Below are positions 1 to 8,529 of a stretch of DNA of 64,000 bases, piece by piece. The DNA comes from Faecalibacterium sp. I3-3-89 (GTDB lineage: Bacteria; Bacillota; Clostridia; Oscillospirales; Ruminococcaceae). Position 1 is the stretch's first letter. The number at the start of each line of letters is the position of its first letter. The stretch is taken from contig NZ_CP094468.1 of assembly GCF_023347275.1 (NCBI RefSeq), positions 1,736,001 to 1,800,000 of the forward strand, given 5' to 3'. The position numbers and the translations under genes are program-made. The notes beneath the pieces were generated by a model. That model worked only from the letters and a program-made list of their open reading frames with translations, was not told the origin of the DNA and ran no database searches.

Positions 1-377
1 CCTCCAATGGATACTTTCTGACCTCTTTGTACAATTCCTTGATCTATCACAGGAACATTTATATCACGATACTCATGGTCGCAATCAGTTATGTACACAT
101 TTGGCGAGAGGAGTACTTTCTCTCCAATATCCAGAGAATTGGCAATAGATATCCGGCATCGCTCACCAATTTCGGATCCCTTTCCAATTCTTACCGTACC
201 CCCCCCCGACCAGATTTGGGTATAGGGACGTACCGTTACGGAATCTTCCAAGGTAATATGACGTTTTCCTTTTAAGCTGCAATGCTTGCCAATATAGACA
301 TTCTGTCCAGCAGTTACACCAAAGATTTTTGCTCTCATCAATCCAAGGATTTCCTTGGCCTTTCCTTTAAGTCCCAT
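1..377 (-). CDS. hexapeptide-repeat (LbH) acetyltransferase, partial
   Basis: Reading the minus strand from ATG at 377 gives an open frame to the window edge. It starts MGLKGKAKEILGL and continues with isoleucine-rich hexapeptide turns (VYIGKHC, VRIGKGSEIGE, LDIGEKVLLS) and the ITDCDHEY segment typical of left-handed beta-helix O-acetyltransferases of the WcaF/maltose-acetyltransferase type. These transfer acetyl groups from acetyl-CoA to sugars, here presumably exopolysaccharide precursors. The start lies 2 bases after the stop of the upstream acyltransferase, with AGAAAGG as a ribosome site, so the two are one operon. A G9 run near codon 59 encodes part of SGGG and is in the open frame. The 3' end is outside the window. 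Confidence 0.85.
   Translation of the reverse strand, partial: MGLKGKAKEILGLMRAKIFGVTAGQNVYIGKHCSLKGKRHITLEDSVTVRPYTQIWSGGGTVRIGKGSEIGERCRISIANSLDIGEKVLLSPNVYITDCDHEYRDINVPVIDQGIVQRGQKVSIG
199..207. repeat. C9/G9 homopolymer tract inside the acetyltransferase gene
   Basis: Nine consecutive C on the plus strand (G on the coding strand) lie within the acetyltransferase reading frame. The present length keeps the frame open on both sides, so the gene is in the ON configuration. A change of one base would truncate the protein. A second G9 tract with the same left flank (GTACC) occurs in the neighbouring acyltransferase. Confidence 0.9.
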
Positions 378-379
378 CC

Positions 380-1390
380 TTACGATACCTTTCTAATAAA
401 TTTATTCGGATACAGGAAGAACTCCAACCACTTCGTTTTCTTCATAATCCAAGCTGCAATAATCGGACCTGCAAAGCTAATTACAAGCCCCAGTACTACA
501 TGAATCACAGCATTTTCAATGCCAATCTTCATCAGAATCGATCTCAGCGGTGCTGCAAACAATGTGTGCAGCAAGAAAATCGGCATTGTGTATTTTGCTA
601 GAAAGTCCATACCTCTACCAAACTTTTCCTCAAAACCTGCCACAATAAGGATTACAGCTACACAAGCCAATAATCCCATAGCAAAAGAAATTGCACTACC
701 GCTAATTTCCGCCGTATATACCACAATGCTCAAAATCATAAATAGCAATCCGCATATCGTTCCTTGTACTTTTCTGCCTTTCAGCTGCACATCAAACACG
801 CAAATACTCATACCGAGCACAAACCAGATTTCGTTTGAGAGAACTGTTGATACTGCGTAAACGCTGTACCCCCCCCCAGTCAAAATTAGGCCTTTCACAA
901 CTATTGCAACTACCAATCCAACTGCGGCTGCTTTCACACTGCTAAAAGTCGGCGTAACAAGAAAAATAAAGAACAATGCGTACAGATACCAGTACGGAGC
1001 AGTTGGATGAAGGAGCAGTGTATCGCCTAAACCACCAATCTGGTCATTGACACTGCTTGAGAACATCTTTTTCAGCACCCATGTAGCAGTCGTAAAAGTC
1101 GCATAGGGTACGCCGAGTGCTAACACCTTTTTCGCCACATTCTTGCACCAGCTACTAACACTGTTTACCTTGCTGTACTTCTGATACAAATATCCGCTAC
1201 AAATAAAGAACAGCGGCACATGAAAGTAGTAAATCGTCGTTTCAAACCACTCATACAAATCATTTTCAGGCAGAATACTTGCCTTTGTCATACTTTGGAA
1301 GAAATGGCCCAGTACAACCAATATACAGGCAATGACTTTTACATCATCGACCCATTTTTCTCTTGTTCTTACCGCTGTCTTTTCACCCAT
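380..1390 (-). CDS. acyltransferase 3 family membrane protein
   Basis: 336 residues with about ten hydrophobic segments and the acyltransferase-3 (OafA/EpsH-like) N-terminal signature: WVDDVKVIACILVVLGHF carries the family histidine, and FHVPLFFICSGYLY carries the second conserved block. Such integral membrane enzymes acylate (usually acetylate) extracellular polysaccharide or its lipid-linked repeat unit. The ATG overlaps the stop of the radical SAM gene by one base (TAATG), which indicates translational coupling. A G9 tract encodes LTGGGYS near the middle. The family is certain; the substrate is not. Confidence 0.9.
   Translation of the reverse strand: MGEKTAVRTREKWVDDVKVIACILVVLGHFFQSMTKASILPENDLYEWFETTIYYFHVPLFFICSGYLYQKYSKVNSVSSWCKNVAKKVLALGVPYATFTTATWVLKKMFSSSVNDQIGGLGDTLLLHPTAPYWYLYALFFIFLVTPTFSSVKAAAVGLVVAIVVKGLILTGGGYSVYAVSTVLSNEIWFVLGMSICVFDVQLKGRKVQGTICGLLFMILSIVVYTAEISGSAISFAMGLLACVAVILIVAGFEEKFGRGMDFLAKYTMPIFLLHTLFAAPLRSILMKIGIENAVIHVVLGLVISFAGPIIAAWIMKKTKWLEFFLYPNKFIRKVS
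869..877. repeat. C9/G9 homopolymer tract inside the acyltransferase-3 gene
   Basis: Nine C on the plus strand, read as GGGGGGGGG on the coding strand, inside the frame of the membrane acyltransferase. The frame is open at this length. It is the second such tract in adjacent genes of the same operon. Confidence 0.9.
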
Positions 1391-2571
1391 TACTTTGTCT
1401 CCATCTGCTGTGCGATATCAGCATCCACAATTTCCTCGCCAGTCTTATGCTTCAGCTGTTCCTTGGATGCCTCACTCAGACCGTTGTTGATCACGCAGTT
1501 CATATCGCAGGTACTGCACTTATCCAGTTCCTCTTTGGTAACTTTTCCATCACGGTAGTCACGGCAGATTTTCAGCTCATACATGCTGTACGGATGCTTG
1601 GTGAACAGAGCCTTAAACTTGTGAACCAGAACCCAGGTAGCAGGCTTCCAGATGTACTTGTGCATAGCCGGGGAAACAGAACCGATCATCCAGCAATCGC
1701 GGTCACAGCAACGAACCTTCGCACGAACCTTCTCGGCTTCCGGGCTGTTCCACAGCTCATCCCAGGTCTGATTGTTCAGGTTGCCCATGACTTCCTTATC
1801 CTTGGTACCATTGCAAGGCATAACATCGCCATACGGATCAATGAAGAAGGTGTCGAAACTCATGTCGCAAGGCAGCAGACGCTTCTGGCCGTAGATGTAG
1901 TTGATCAAGCCGTGATTAAAGTATGCACGGAACCACTTCTTCGGGCTGTTGCTGCGGAGCAGTTCATTGACCAGATTCTCGAAGTTCTTTGCGACCATCG
2001 GACGATCGTGGATGATGTTCTTCGCCTCAACGAAGTAGAAGCTGTTATGCAGAGAAGCAGTTGCAAACTCCATGCCCATCTCGTCAGAGATCTTGTACAG
2101 CGGAACCAGGTCAGGAGCGTTCTTATCCTGAACGGTCATACCGAAGCCAACGTCCTTCATGCCCATCTCACGCAGCTTTTTCAGTGTGCCGTAACCACGC
2201 TGGTAGCCGTTCTGCAGACCACGGATCTCGTTGTTGGTCTGCTCCAGACCTTCGATAGAGATACGGATACCGATCTGAGGAAACTCTTTGCACAGGTCAA
2301 CGATACGGTCGGTGAAGAAACCGTTCGTGGAAATAACGATACGGTCAGACTTCTTGTACAGTTCACGCACGATATCTTTCAGGTCAGTACGGATGAACGG
2401 CTCGCCGCCGGTGATGTTTGTGAAGTACATCTTCGGCAGCTTCTTGATGGTTTCGATGCTGATTTCCTCTTCCGGCTTGGAAGGTGCCTTATAACGGTTG
2501 CACATGGAGCAACGAGCGTTGCAGCGATAAGTGACGATGACAGTACCATTTAACTTCTTTTCTTCAGACAT
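1390..2571 (-). CDS. radical SAM/SPASM domain protein of the polysaccharide locus
   Basis: 393 residues. The radical SAM cysteine motif CNARCSMC lies at about residues 18-25, binding a 4Fe-4S cluster and S-adenosylmethionine, followed by the NITGGEPFIR glycine block. A SPASM-type C-terminal half has cysteines in CDMSFDTFFIDPYGDVMPCN, RCCDRDCW and CSTCDMNC for auxiliary clusters. Proteins of this kind modify peptides or sugars by radical chemistry. In this neighbourhood a sugar or lipid-linked substrate is the reasonable guess, but nothing in the sequence fixes it. Its start overlaps the tail of a broken gene (2564-2725), and its stop is coupled to the acyltransferase. Confidence 0.85.
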   Translation of the reverse strand: MSEEKKLNGTVIVTYRCNARCSMCNRYKAPSKPEEEISIETIKKLPKMYFTNITGGEPFIRTDLKDIVRELYKKSDRIVISTNGFFTDRIVDLCKEFPQIGIRISIEGLEQTNNEIRGLQNGYQRGYGTLKKLREMGMKDVGFGMTVQDKNAPDLVPLYKISDEMGMEFATASLHNSFYFVEAKNIIHDRPMVAKNFENLVNELLRSNSPKKWFRAYFNHGLINYIYGQKRLLPCDMSFDTFFIDPYGDVMPCNGTKDKEVMGNLNNQTWDELWNSPEAEKVRAKVRCCDRDCWMIGSVSPAMHKYIWKPATWVLVHKFKALFTKHPYSMYELKICRDYRDGKVTKEELDKCSTCDMNCVINNGLSEASKEQLKHKTGEEIVDADIAQQMETK

Positions 2572-2725
2572 GATTAACTCTCCTAACTCTCTCTTTTAAG
2601 AATGTTTCGACTTTATTTAAGAACCACTTGGCACATACCGAGAACACAACCGAACCACAGATGACTGCAATCGCTGTGAAGATATATGCCAGCAAAGCAT
2701 TTTCATTATTTAAACAAGATTGCTT
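2564..2725 (-). pseudogene. orphan C-terminal tail of a lost membrane protein
   Basis: Directly after the TGA of the glycosyltransferase at 2726 the same frame continues without a usable start for about 50 codons. It encodes a hydrophobic helix (ALLAYIFTAIAVICGSVVF) and a basic amphipathic end (AKWFLNKVETFLKE), and its TGA overlaps the start of the radical SAM gene. This composition resembles the last membrane span and tail of an acyltransferase-3 or polymerase. I read it as the surviving 3' end of a gene that once preceded the radical SAM gene. Confidence 0.55.
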
Positions 2726-3694
2726 TCATTCCGTAAGCATCCCCCACAGTGTTTCGGCATACTTTTTCTCGGAGCACTCGCTCTCAAGGAAATCCTTAAA
2801 CTTTGCTGCACAAACATCTGCATCGTTTGTATGCAGAAGATAATACTGAATTTTGTCCACCCAATCCTCTACTGTATTCTTACATAAGACTCCGCATCCA
2901 TTTGATAAATATCCTTCTGTCGTAACTGTATCGGATGTTATAATCATTTTATTATTTGCGGCCGCCTGAAAATACACAGTCAAGCCTGCCGGTGCTTCTG
3001 TATCCAACGGCATAGCAATAAGTTGTGACTCGCACAGAAACTCCATAAATTCGCTTTCCAGGATATCTGTTTTAACGCAGACATTATCACCCATAACATC
3101 CAAAAACTGTTCTTTCAGGGCACTTGGCATAACACAATTAAACATCACCTTTGGAAGCTTTTTCGCTACTTCAAATAACAGTTTCCAATCCCGGCCATTT
3201 CTGCCACCACAAAAAACCGTATTTGCCTTGGTTTCTACTGACTTATTCAACGTATAATTTTGATGATAGACATCATGCAAAAGCGTAAAATTCGATTTTG
3301 TATTCAAAATTTGATTGATATGGCAACCATACTCTGCGGTCGTAACTGTTGCCGCAAAAGAATTCGAACACAATGCCTTTTTATAAAGATACTTTGCTAC
3401 CTTGTTTTTCGTTGTATTTTTATCTTTGAGCAAAATATTGATTGCTATAACCTTAATCTTCTTGTTGGTCAACTTACTCAGCCACCAACATAGTACTCCC
3501 ATAAAGTCATACCAGCATACAATGGTATCTCCCGCCTTTGTACGTTTTACGGTTGTACTGCACACTGAGAGCATCTGCTTGATAGAAGTGCAGCGCCACT
3601 CAGGATAAATTTCCTTGTACTCTTTTTCAAATGCCGCAGTCAAAAACGACATATCTTCCAATTTCTTGGGTTTATCATACAAAACATAAATCAT
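2726..3694 (-). CDS. glycosyltransferase (GT4/GT1-like fold)
   Basis: 322 residues. Weak Rossmann signatures in both halves: an N-terminal alpha/beta region with KIKVIAINILL, and a C-terminal donor-binding region NTVFCGGRNGRDW followed by SQLIAMPLDTEAPAGLTVYF, which has the layout of retaining GT4 enzymes although the usual E-x7-E is degenerate. It probably adds one sugar to the lipid-linked exopolysaccharide repeat. Codon composition is clearly richer in AT than in the genes right of 9 kb, suggesting acquisition by transfer. The start overlaps the end of a preceding tail remnant (ATGA). Confidence 0.7.
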   Translation of the reverse strand: MIYVLYDKPKKLEDMSFLTAAFEKEYKEIYPEWRCTSIKQMLSVCSTTVKRTKAGDTIVCWYDFMGVLCWWLSKLTNKKIKVIAINILLKDKNTTKNKVAKYLYKKALCSNSFAATVTTAEYGCHINQILNTKSNFTLLHDVYHQNYTLNKSVETKANTVFCGGRNGRDWKLLFEVAKKLPKVMFNCVMPSALKEQFLDVMGDNVCVKTDILESEFMEFLCESQLIAMPLDTEAPAGLTVYFQAAANNKMIITSDTVTTEGYLSNGCGVLCKNTVEDWVDKIQYYLLHTNDADVCAAKFKDFLESECSEKKYAETLWGMLTE

Positions 3695-3773
3695 GCTTCA
3701 CCCCTATAAACCTTCATAGTTTTCTCGTAATACTCATCAATGGTATCGAAGCTGATAATCCATCCGCTGATAC
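3691..3773 (-). pseudogene. orphan C-terminal tail of a lost glycosyltransferase
   Basis: Between the stop of the 404-residue glycosyltransferase and the ATG at 3694 another frame reads IDEYYEKTMKVYRGEA and stops in the ATGA overlap with the next gene. The motif closely resembles normal ends of GT4 enzymes (the neighbour at 4992 ends KETMKLYRRK). The tail has no start and no body, so I interpret it as the retained 3' end of a replaced glycosyltransferase. Confidence 0.55.
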
Positions 3774-4988
3774 TCAAAGAGAATCGCCTCCCAGATAAAT
3801 CGGGATGAGCTTGTTACAATAAGCTTCAAGATCATCTCGCTCAAGGTTAAGGCACGCCTTTGCGTACTTATCGGTCTCTGTCGGATCATTCCAAAGTTCC
3901 TTGATAATAGATGCCAGTTGCTTGGAATCCCGGCTTGTGAACAGTCGCCCATCCACACCATCTGTAATCAACTCAGGAATGCCACCGATATTTGCGCCGA
4001 TGACAGGGGTTCCACGCTGCTGACTCTCCATAACAGAGAACGGGCAGTTTTCATAGACTTCCGAAGGGCAAATAGAGAACTTTGCTTCCCGAATCAGTTT
4101 GTCCAATGCATCGCCAGTCTGGAAACCAACATTCTTAACATTTTTCAGCTGATTGACCTTGTCTTCCAATGGGCCAGAACCAGCAAAAATAAACTGAATA
4201 TCTGGCAACAGATTGCAGGTCTCAACGAGTGTGTTGATTCCCTTCTCTTCAGAGAAGCGGCCGAAGTAAAGGACGTAATCTTTCTTTTCAACCTTTTTAG
4301 GCTCTACCTTCTCCACGAAGTTGTGCATTGCGATTGTCTTAGTTGCAAACAGCGGATTCGTATCCATCTTGGTTTTCAAGAATTCCGAGCAGCAAATAAT
4401 CTTGTCAATGTACTTGTATGCTCCGTTCCATTTCCAGAACTCCGCCTCCATCATGCCAACGATAGATTTTGCAGTAGAACCGTGAACACATTTTCCCTTT
4501 ACACAATTCATGAAATGACCGCCGAGGCACTTCTCACAGTTCTCATGTGTGATAGGGTTCTTTAATTGATGGTTCGGGCAGACCAGCTGGTAGTCATGTG
4601 CCGTGAAGATGATCTTACAATCTCTTCCGGTCTCCTTGCGCCACTTCACGATTTCCAAGATGATGGAAGGAGTCAGTTGGTAGTTAAAATTGTTCAAGTG
4701 ACAGACATCCGGCTTGAAGTCGTCCAGAACTTTCCGCAGCTGCACTCTTGCTTCCTTGCTGTAGATAGTCTTGATCGGGTAGGTCAGCTTGCTCAGTTTG
4801 CTGCCGCCGTGGAAGTCCATATCAGATGTATAAGCATTGACCCGGTTACCCACGCAGCGGCCTTCATGCTCCATACCGAAGTACTGAACCTCATGTCCGT
4901 GCTGCTCTAGCGCCTCACCCAGCTTAAATATGTAGGTTTCTGATCCACCGTTTGGATATAGAAATTTATTTATTATCAATACTCTCAT
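3774..4988 (-). CDS. GT4 family glycosyltransferase
   Basis: 404 residues. N-terminal GT4 domain begins MRVLIINKFLYPNGGSETY with the glycine-rich acceptor loop. The central segment holds TAHDYQLVCPNH and a cysteine cluster (CEKCLGGHFMNC). The C-terminal donor domain has YVLYFGRFSEEKGINTL, the GSGPLEDKV turn and the CPSEVYENCPFSVMESQQRGTPVIG block with the E-x7-E pair. It transfers a sugar from a nucleotide donor to the growing repeat at the inner membrane face. Spacing to the upstream glycosyltransferase is 3 bases, so the two are co-transcribed. Confidence 0.88.
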   Translation of the reverse strand: MRVLIINKFLYPNGGSETYIFKLGEALEQHGHEVQYFGMEHEGRCVGNRVNAYTSDMDFHGGSKLSKLTYPIKTIYSKEARVQLRKVLDDFKPDVCHLNNFNYQLTPSIILEIVKWRKETGRDCKIIFTAHDYQLVCPNHQLKNPITHENCEKCLGGHFMNCVKGKCVHGSTAKSIVGMMEAEFWKWNGAYKYIDKIICCSEFLKTKMDTNPLFATKTIAMHNFVEKVEPKKVEKKDYVLYFGRFSEEKGINTLVETCNLLPDIQFIFAGSGPLEDKVNQLKNVKNVGFQTGDALDKLIREAKFSICPSEVYENCPFSVMESQQRGTPVIGANIGGIPELITDGVDGRLFTSRDSKQLASIIKELWNDPTETDKYAKACLNLERDDLEAYCNKLIPIYLGGDSL

Positions 4989-4991
4989 CTA

Positions 4992-6122
4992 TTATTTTCT
5001 CCTGTACAGTTTCATCGTTTCTTTTACGACATCATCCCAGTTGTATTTCTCGCAGATAAAGTCAGCTGCCTGCTTCTTCATTTTCATAACCATTTCAGGA
5101 TGGTCACAAGCCTCTTGCAGTTTTTCTCGCAAGTCCTCTACATTCGATTTTTTGAAAATCAACGCCTTATCTTCCACAACCTCTGCGCACTCTGGAATGT
5201 CGGATACCAAACAGCAGTTGCCGTAGCTCATTGCCTCCAGCAGACTTAATGGCATTCCTTCCAGATCAGACGGCAGCGTGTAGATGTAAGCATTGCTGTA
5301 TAGTTCATCCAGCATTGCTCCCTGCACAAACCCGGTAAAGAGAATCCGATCGTCACCCTTCGCCAGTTCTTTCAATTCCTCCATAAAGGAATCCGTATCA
5401 CTGGAGCCGCCTGCGATAACCAGCTTTTTATCCGTCTTGACATTCTTGAAGGCCTCAACCAGATATCGAATTCCCTTTTCTGGCACCAGACGACCGAGGA
5501 ACAATATGTATGAGTCTTTTTTCAGCCCGAACTTATCTGTAATCAGACTTGCTTCCCGAATCTGCGGCCTATTCACGCCATTAGGGATAAAGTGCGTTTC
5601 TCTTCCATAAGTTTCCTTAAAATAGTCCTGCACTCCTTTGCTCAGAACAATGACCTCGTCCGCATATTTCGCAGCATTTTTTTCGCCTTGGTGGATAAAC
5701 TTAGAACCAAGTCCTGATTGCCATTTCTCGCGCTGCCAATCAATGCCATGGACGGTAACTACAACTCTTTTCCCAAACATCTTCGGCAGCCATGCAAAGA
5801 ACGCCGGTCCTTCGGCATGGATGTGCACCACATCGTATTTTCCAAATGCACTATAAAGTGCCGCAAATGCGGAGGAGCTGACTGCAGCAAGTCCGCGCCG
5901 TTCAATGGTCGGAACAGATTTCTGACGGATTCCCTCGTACTCTGTTTTACCAGCATCGTCATATTCTGCACCACTCACATGATGGCCTGCTCTGTTGTAG
6001 CAGGTCACGTCACAACCATTCTGTGCCATTCGGGTGCAGAGCTCTTTGACAACGATCTCTACTCCACCTTCTCTCGATAATCGCTTCTGTCCGAACATTG
6101 CAATCGCAAGTTTTTTACTCAT
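4992..6122 (-). CDS. GT4 family glycosyltransferase
   Basis: 376 residues from the ATG at 6122 (MSKKLAIAMFGQKRLSREGG), preferred over an ATG 21 bases upstream because GGGAAAG sits 6 bases before it. Contains the acceptor loop REGGVEIVVKEL, the hinge VVTVHGIDWQREKW, the donor-domain core ILFLGRLVPEKGIRYLVEA and the YTLPSDLEGMPLSLLEAM block carrying the E-x7-E motif. It likely builds the exopolysaccharide repeat next to the 3774 gene. The start is overlapped by the stop of a tail remnant, ATGAGTAA, so the gene was once translationally coupled to something now missing. Confidence 0.88.
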   Translation of the reverse strand: MSKKLAIAMFGQKRLSREGGVEIVVKELCTRMAQNGCDVTCYNRAGHHVSGAEYDDAGKTEYEGIRQKSVPTIERRGLAAVSSSAFAALYSAFGKYDVVHIHAEGPAFFAWLPKMFGKRVVVTVHGIDWQREKWQSGLGSKFIHQGEKNAAKYADEVIVLSKGVQDYFKETYGRETHFIPNGVNRPQIREASLITDKFGLKKDSYILFLGRLVPEKGIRYLVEAFKNVKTDKKLVIAGGSSDTDSFMEELKELAKGDDRILFTGFVQGAMLDELYSNAYIYTLPSDLEGMPLSLLEAMSYGNCCLVSDIPECAEVVEDKALIFKKSNVEDLREKLQEACDHPEMVMKMKKQAADFICEKYNWDDVVKETMKLYRRK

Positions 6123-6195
6123 AAATCTTTCCCACAATCCCACTCAATTTCTTCATCAACATCTCGGTCAACACAAAGAGCGGATAGGCTCGCTT
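6115..6195 (-). pseudogene. short orphan tail overlapping the glycosyltransferase start
   Basis: The minus strand before the 6122 ATG reads RAYPLFVLTEMLMKKLSGIV and ends GKIYE-stop inside the ATGAGTAA overlap. There is no start or body. It has the look of the hydrophobic/basic end of a membrane or transferase protein and parallels the two other tails at 2564 and 3691. Low information content keeps the confidence modest. Confidence 0.4.
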
Positions 6196-6206
6196 GCCTG
6201 TCCGCT
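6179..6206. terminator. hairpin between the DUF1972 fragment and the glycosyltransferase
   Basis: AGCGGATAGGC and GCCTGTCCGCT pair over 11 positions (one G-T) around a 6-base loop. No clear T run follows, so it may be a weak terminator, an RNA stability element or a scar of recombination. Confidence 0.4.
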
Positions 6207-6211
6207 GGCTG

Positions 6212-6820
6212 TCACCCCACCCTCATGGTCGAGATTTCTTCCTGTGCGGCATTTCTGCCACACAGAAAGATCATTCGTTTATTCTTCGGGTAAGAAAATA
6301 TGAACTTCGGGTCGCGGAGCCTTTCATTCTCTGCCGTCCCCTTGTCCCTATTATGACAGCCGCGTATTATTTCACACTCCCCATCTGGATTCAAGAACAC
6401 AGTACCACCCAGTTTATGGATTTCTCTGTAAAAATGACCAGCAAAAGGCCCAATGCGGCAAGCCATGATGTAAACTATCGGATGAGGGATATGGTTTTTC
6501 TTGATATGTTCGCAACAAGCCTTTAGTGCAGCAACATCATAATAAATTGCCTGTGCAGCGCCAATCTGAGGAACATCTATTTTGAAGCAGTGGGCATTGT
6601 GAAATTCAAACTCGTGATCATTGATCTTTGTCACGCCCTCAAACTTGCTCTCATCCATGCAACCATCGCCATTGGCTTTGCAGGCAACATGATATTTGAT
6701 GTTTTCTTTATTCTGGTGATACTCCGTGAGCTTGTAGACAAAGGTCTCATAACCTCCGTAAGCCCCCAATGACTTCGCGCCGACAAGGTATACGTGCTGC
6801 ACTTCTTTTTTTGAATTCAT
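6212..6820 (-). pseudogene. truncated DUF1972-type rhamnosyltransferase N-terminus
   Basis: Codons 1 to about 140 match the N-terminal domain of DUF1972 glycosyltransferases (Cps2T-like): VYLVGAKSLGAYGGYETFV, then ACRIGPFAGHF and GTVFLNPDGE. In intact proteins the NPDG block continues into the acceptor site and a full GT4 C-terminal half. Here the frame runs into unrelated sequence after NPDGE and stops, for 202 residues in total instead of about 350-400. The protein lacks the donor-binding domain and is very probably inactive. A deletion or replacement ended near 6370. Confidence 0.75.
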
Positions 6821-6886
6821 TCCTCTATTCCATCCTCACATTTTTATCGCTAATATTGCATCTATTCCCTTATGGATAAAAACAAA

Positions 6887-6922
6887 CCTACAGTGGGTCG
6901 CACAAAGGCAATCCACCGTAGG
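6887..6922 (-). terminator. hairpin terminator upstream of the DUF1972 fragment
   Basis: CCTACAGTGG pairs with CCACCGTAGG (one mismatch) across a 16-base loop. On the minus strand the hairpin is followed by TTTGTTTTTAT. It could end transcripts coming from the sugar transferase side or act as an attenuator. Confidence 0.5.
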
Positions 6923-6963
6923 CTTGAACTCTCCTTCAATCTTTATTTGTTGCTCCTTTTTGT

Positions 6964-7107
6964 GGGTCAAGACAGAGCTTCCAAAAGCCTCCTACATATA
7001 ACCCCCAGGATTTTCCGCTTCTTGCAGTTTTTCAACAAATAAAACATTTGAAGGACAACTCAAGCCGTCAAAACCATTTAGTTATCGTAGGTTTTCTTGG
7101 TTGACCC
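6964..7107. mobile_element. possible miniature inverted-repeat element
   Basis: About 144 bp bounded by GGGTCAA at 6964 and its inverse TTGACCC ending at 7107, with no reading frame inside. It lies exactly where the ugd fragment loses homology. No clear target-site duplication is visible, and the inverted ends are only 7 bp, so this is tentative. Confidence 0.3.
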
Positions 7108-7161
7108 TATTATATCTCTAGCCCCGGTACCGGCAACCGCAATTTTATAGTCCTTTTTCAT
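7078..7161 (-). pseudogene. N-terminal remnant of nucleotide-sugar (UDP-glucose) dehydrogenase
   Basis: A good ribosome site (AGGAGG, 10 bases upstream) precedes ATG at 7161. The frame reads MKKDYKIAVAGTG, the NAD-binding beta-alpha start of Ugd/WecC-type dehydrogenases, then diverges (ARDIIGS) and stops after 27 codons. The other roughly 380 residues are absent. The gene probably supplied UDP-uronic acid for the polysaccharide before deletion. Confidence 0.65.
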
Positions 7162-7764
7162 AATCCTATATCCTCCTGAAATTCATCTTACTTATATGGA
7201 AGGCTCATATTGAGCCGATCAATCTATATCAAACAGTGTGTTCATCATCCATGCCAGATGATCTATCGCACTGTAGTTATCATTTTTCTCACAGTGACCG
7301 TCCACTTTTCCGACCACCGCTGAATCTTTTATGTAGACCTGTCATGGGCTACTCACTTATTTCGCTTCAACTGAAACTTTATGGTAGACACCTTCATGCC
7401 AGCTCACCAACAAAGTGCTGGGTCTTATTGTCATAACCCGTACACCAACTCACTTTGTTAAAACTGTACAAGTTCATATTCCATCTTTGTTGCAACATGA
7501 ACAATCATCTTCCCCTCACCACCTCTAATTCCCCGGAAAAATGCAGTTATCATGTCCTACTTCTGTCTGCAATAAACTTTTCCAGAAAAATAGATTTTGG
7601 GCTTTTCAACACTTTCAACCTCCACCTCTAATTCTTCAGAAAAATGAAGGTATCATGTCCGTCCCTTGCTCTGCAATAAAACAGGCTCGCAGTAGGGGTA
7701 TTTTGCATGAGTTTTATACGCCACCGTAGACCATCATGCCGCCACTGAAAGTTTGAGGTAGACA
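7162..7764. mobile_element. degraded mobile-element debris without intact genes
   Basis: No credible coding frame. Three related segments with the pattern CTGAA-(A)CTTTATG-GTAGAC, at 7319-7340, 7369-7392 and 7743-7763, resemble the multiple terminal repeats of IS21-family elements. A direct repeat occupies 7521-7577 and 7623-7680 (see separate entry). I see this as the worn remains of one or more insertions between the priming transferase and the rest of the operon. Confidence 0.4.
7521..7680. repeat. imperfect direct repeat, two copies of about 57 bp
   Basis: Copies at 7521-7577 and 7623-7680 both begin CACCTCTAATTC, contain GAAAAATG and TATCATGTCC, and end CTGCAATAAA. They are spaced about 102 bp apart. 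Function unknown; they lie within the insertion debris. Confidence 0.7.
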
Positions 7765-8439
7765 TTACTCCCCACGTCCCAGCAAACACACCTTAAATGT
7801 TTTAAAAATGATCTTCCAATCCACCCAGAAGCTGCGCTCCTTGACATACTTCACGTCCAGATCCATCCACTCCTCAAAGGAGAGGTCATTCCGGTGCGGA
7901 GCAATCTGCCAATAGCAGCTCAAGCCGGGGGTCACATATAGGCGCTGCTTTTCGTAGTCGCCGTACTGTTCCACCTCACGGGGCAGCGCCGGGCGGGGGC
8001 CAACAATACTCATATCGCCCTTCAGGATGTTCCACAGCTGGGGAAGCTCATCGATGCTGGTCTTGCGGATGAACTTGCCCACGCGGGTAATGCGGGGGTC
8101 GTCCTTGATCTTGAACACAGGGCCGTCCATCTCGTTCTGATCCAGCAGGTCGTCCAGTTTTTCCTCTGCGTTGGGGCACATGGAGCGGAACTTATAGAAC
8201 TTGAAGGGCTTTCCGTTGCGGCCGATGCGCTCCTGACTGAAGACAGGTCCTGCGGACGGGTCATCCACCACAATTGCAATGGCCGTAGCCAGCATGACAG
8301 GCGACAGCACCACCAGTGCCAGCGATGACAAGATCACGTCCTGCGTCCGACGTCCGATCCAATAGAGCTGGTGCTCTCTCAGATTTTCCTTTCGGTCAAT
8401 TTCAGCCGGCTTATTGATTCCAGTTACCTCTACGCTCAT
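7765..8439 (-). CDS. undecaprenyl-phosphate sugar phosphotransferase (priming transferase)
   Basis: 224 residues. One membrane segment at about 30-58 ([20 protein letters not shown]) precedes the catalytic bacterial sugar transferase domain, with [44 protein letters not shown] and [14 protein letters not shown], the canonical WcaJ/PglC-type core. It loads the first sugar-phosphate onto undecaprenyl phosphate and so starts repeat-unit assembly. It is shorter than WcaJ because it lacks the four extra N-terminal membrane spans. A GAGGAG ribosome site precedes the ATG. It is the first gene of the locus as transcribed. Confidence 0.93.
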   Translation of the reverse strand: MSVEVTGINKPAEIDRKENLREHQLYWIGRRTQDVILSSLALVVLSPVMLATAIAIVVDDPSAGPVFSQERIGRNGKPFKFYKFRSMCPNAEEKLDDLLDQNEMDGPVFKIKDDPRITRVGKFIRKTSIDELPQLWNILKGDMSIVGPRPALPREVEQYGDYEKQRLYVTPGLSCYWQIAPHRNDLSFEEWMDLDVKYVKERSFWVDWKIIFKTFKVCLLGRGE

Positions 8440-8529
8440 TTTTTCTCCTCACTCACACTATGTAATCTCACACACGATTCCAACTGTACGTCCTCTTATC
8501 CAGCTTCAACGGCAGAGGCACTTGCAGTC

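Noticed and set aside
6964..7107. A complete insertion sequence
   Set aside because: Only 144 bp, no transposase, 7-bp inverted ends and no target duplication; at most a miniature element.
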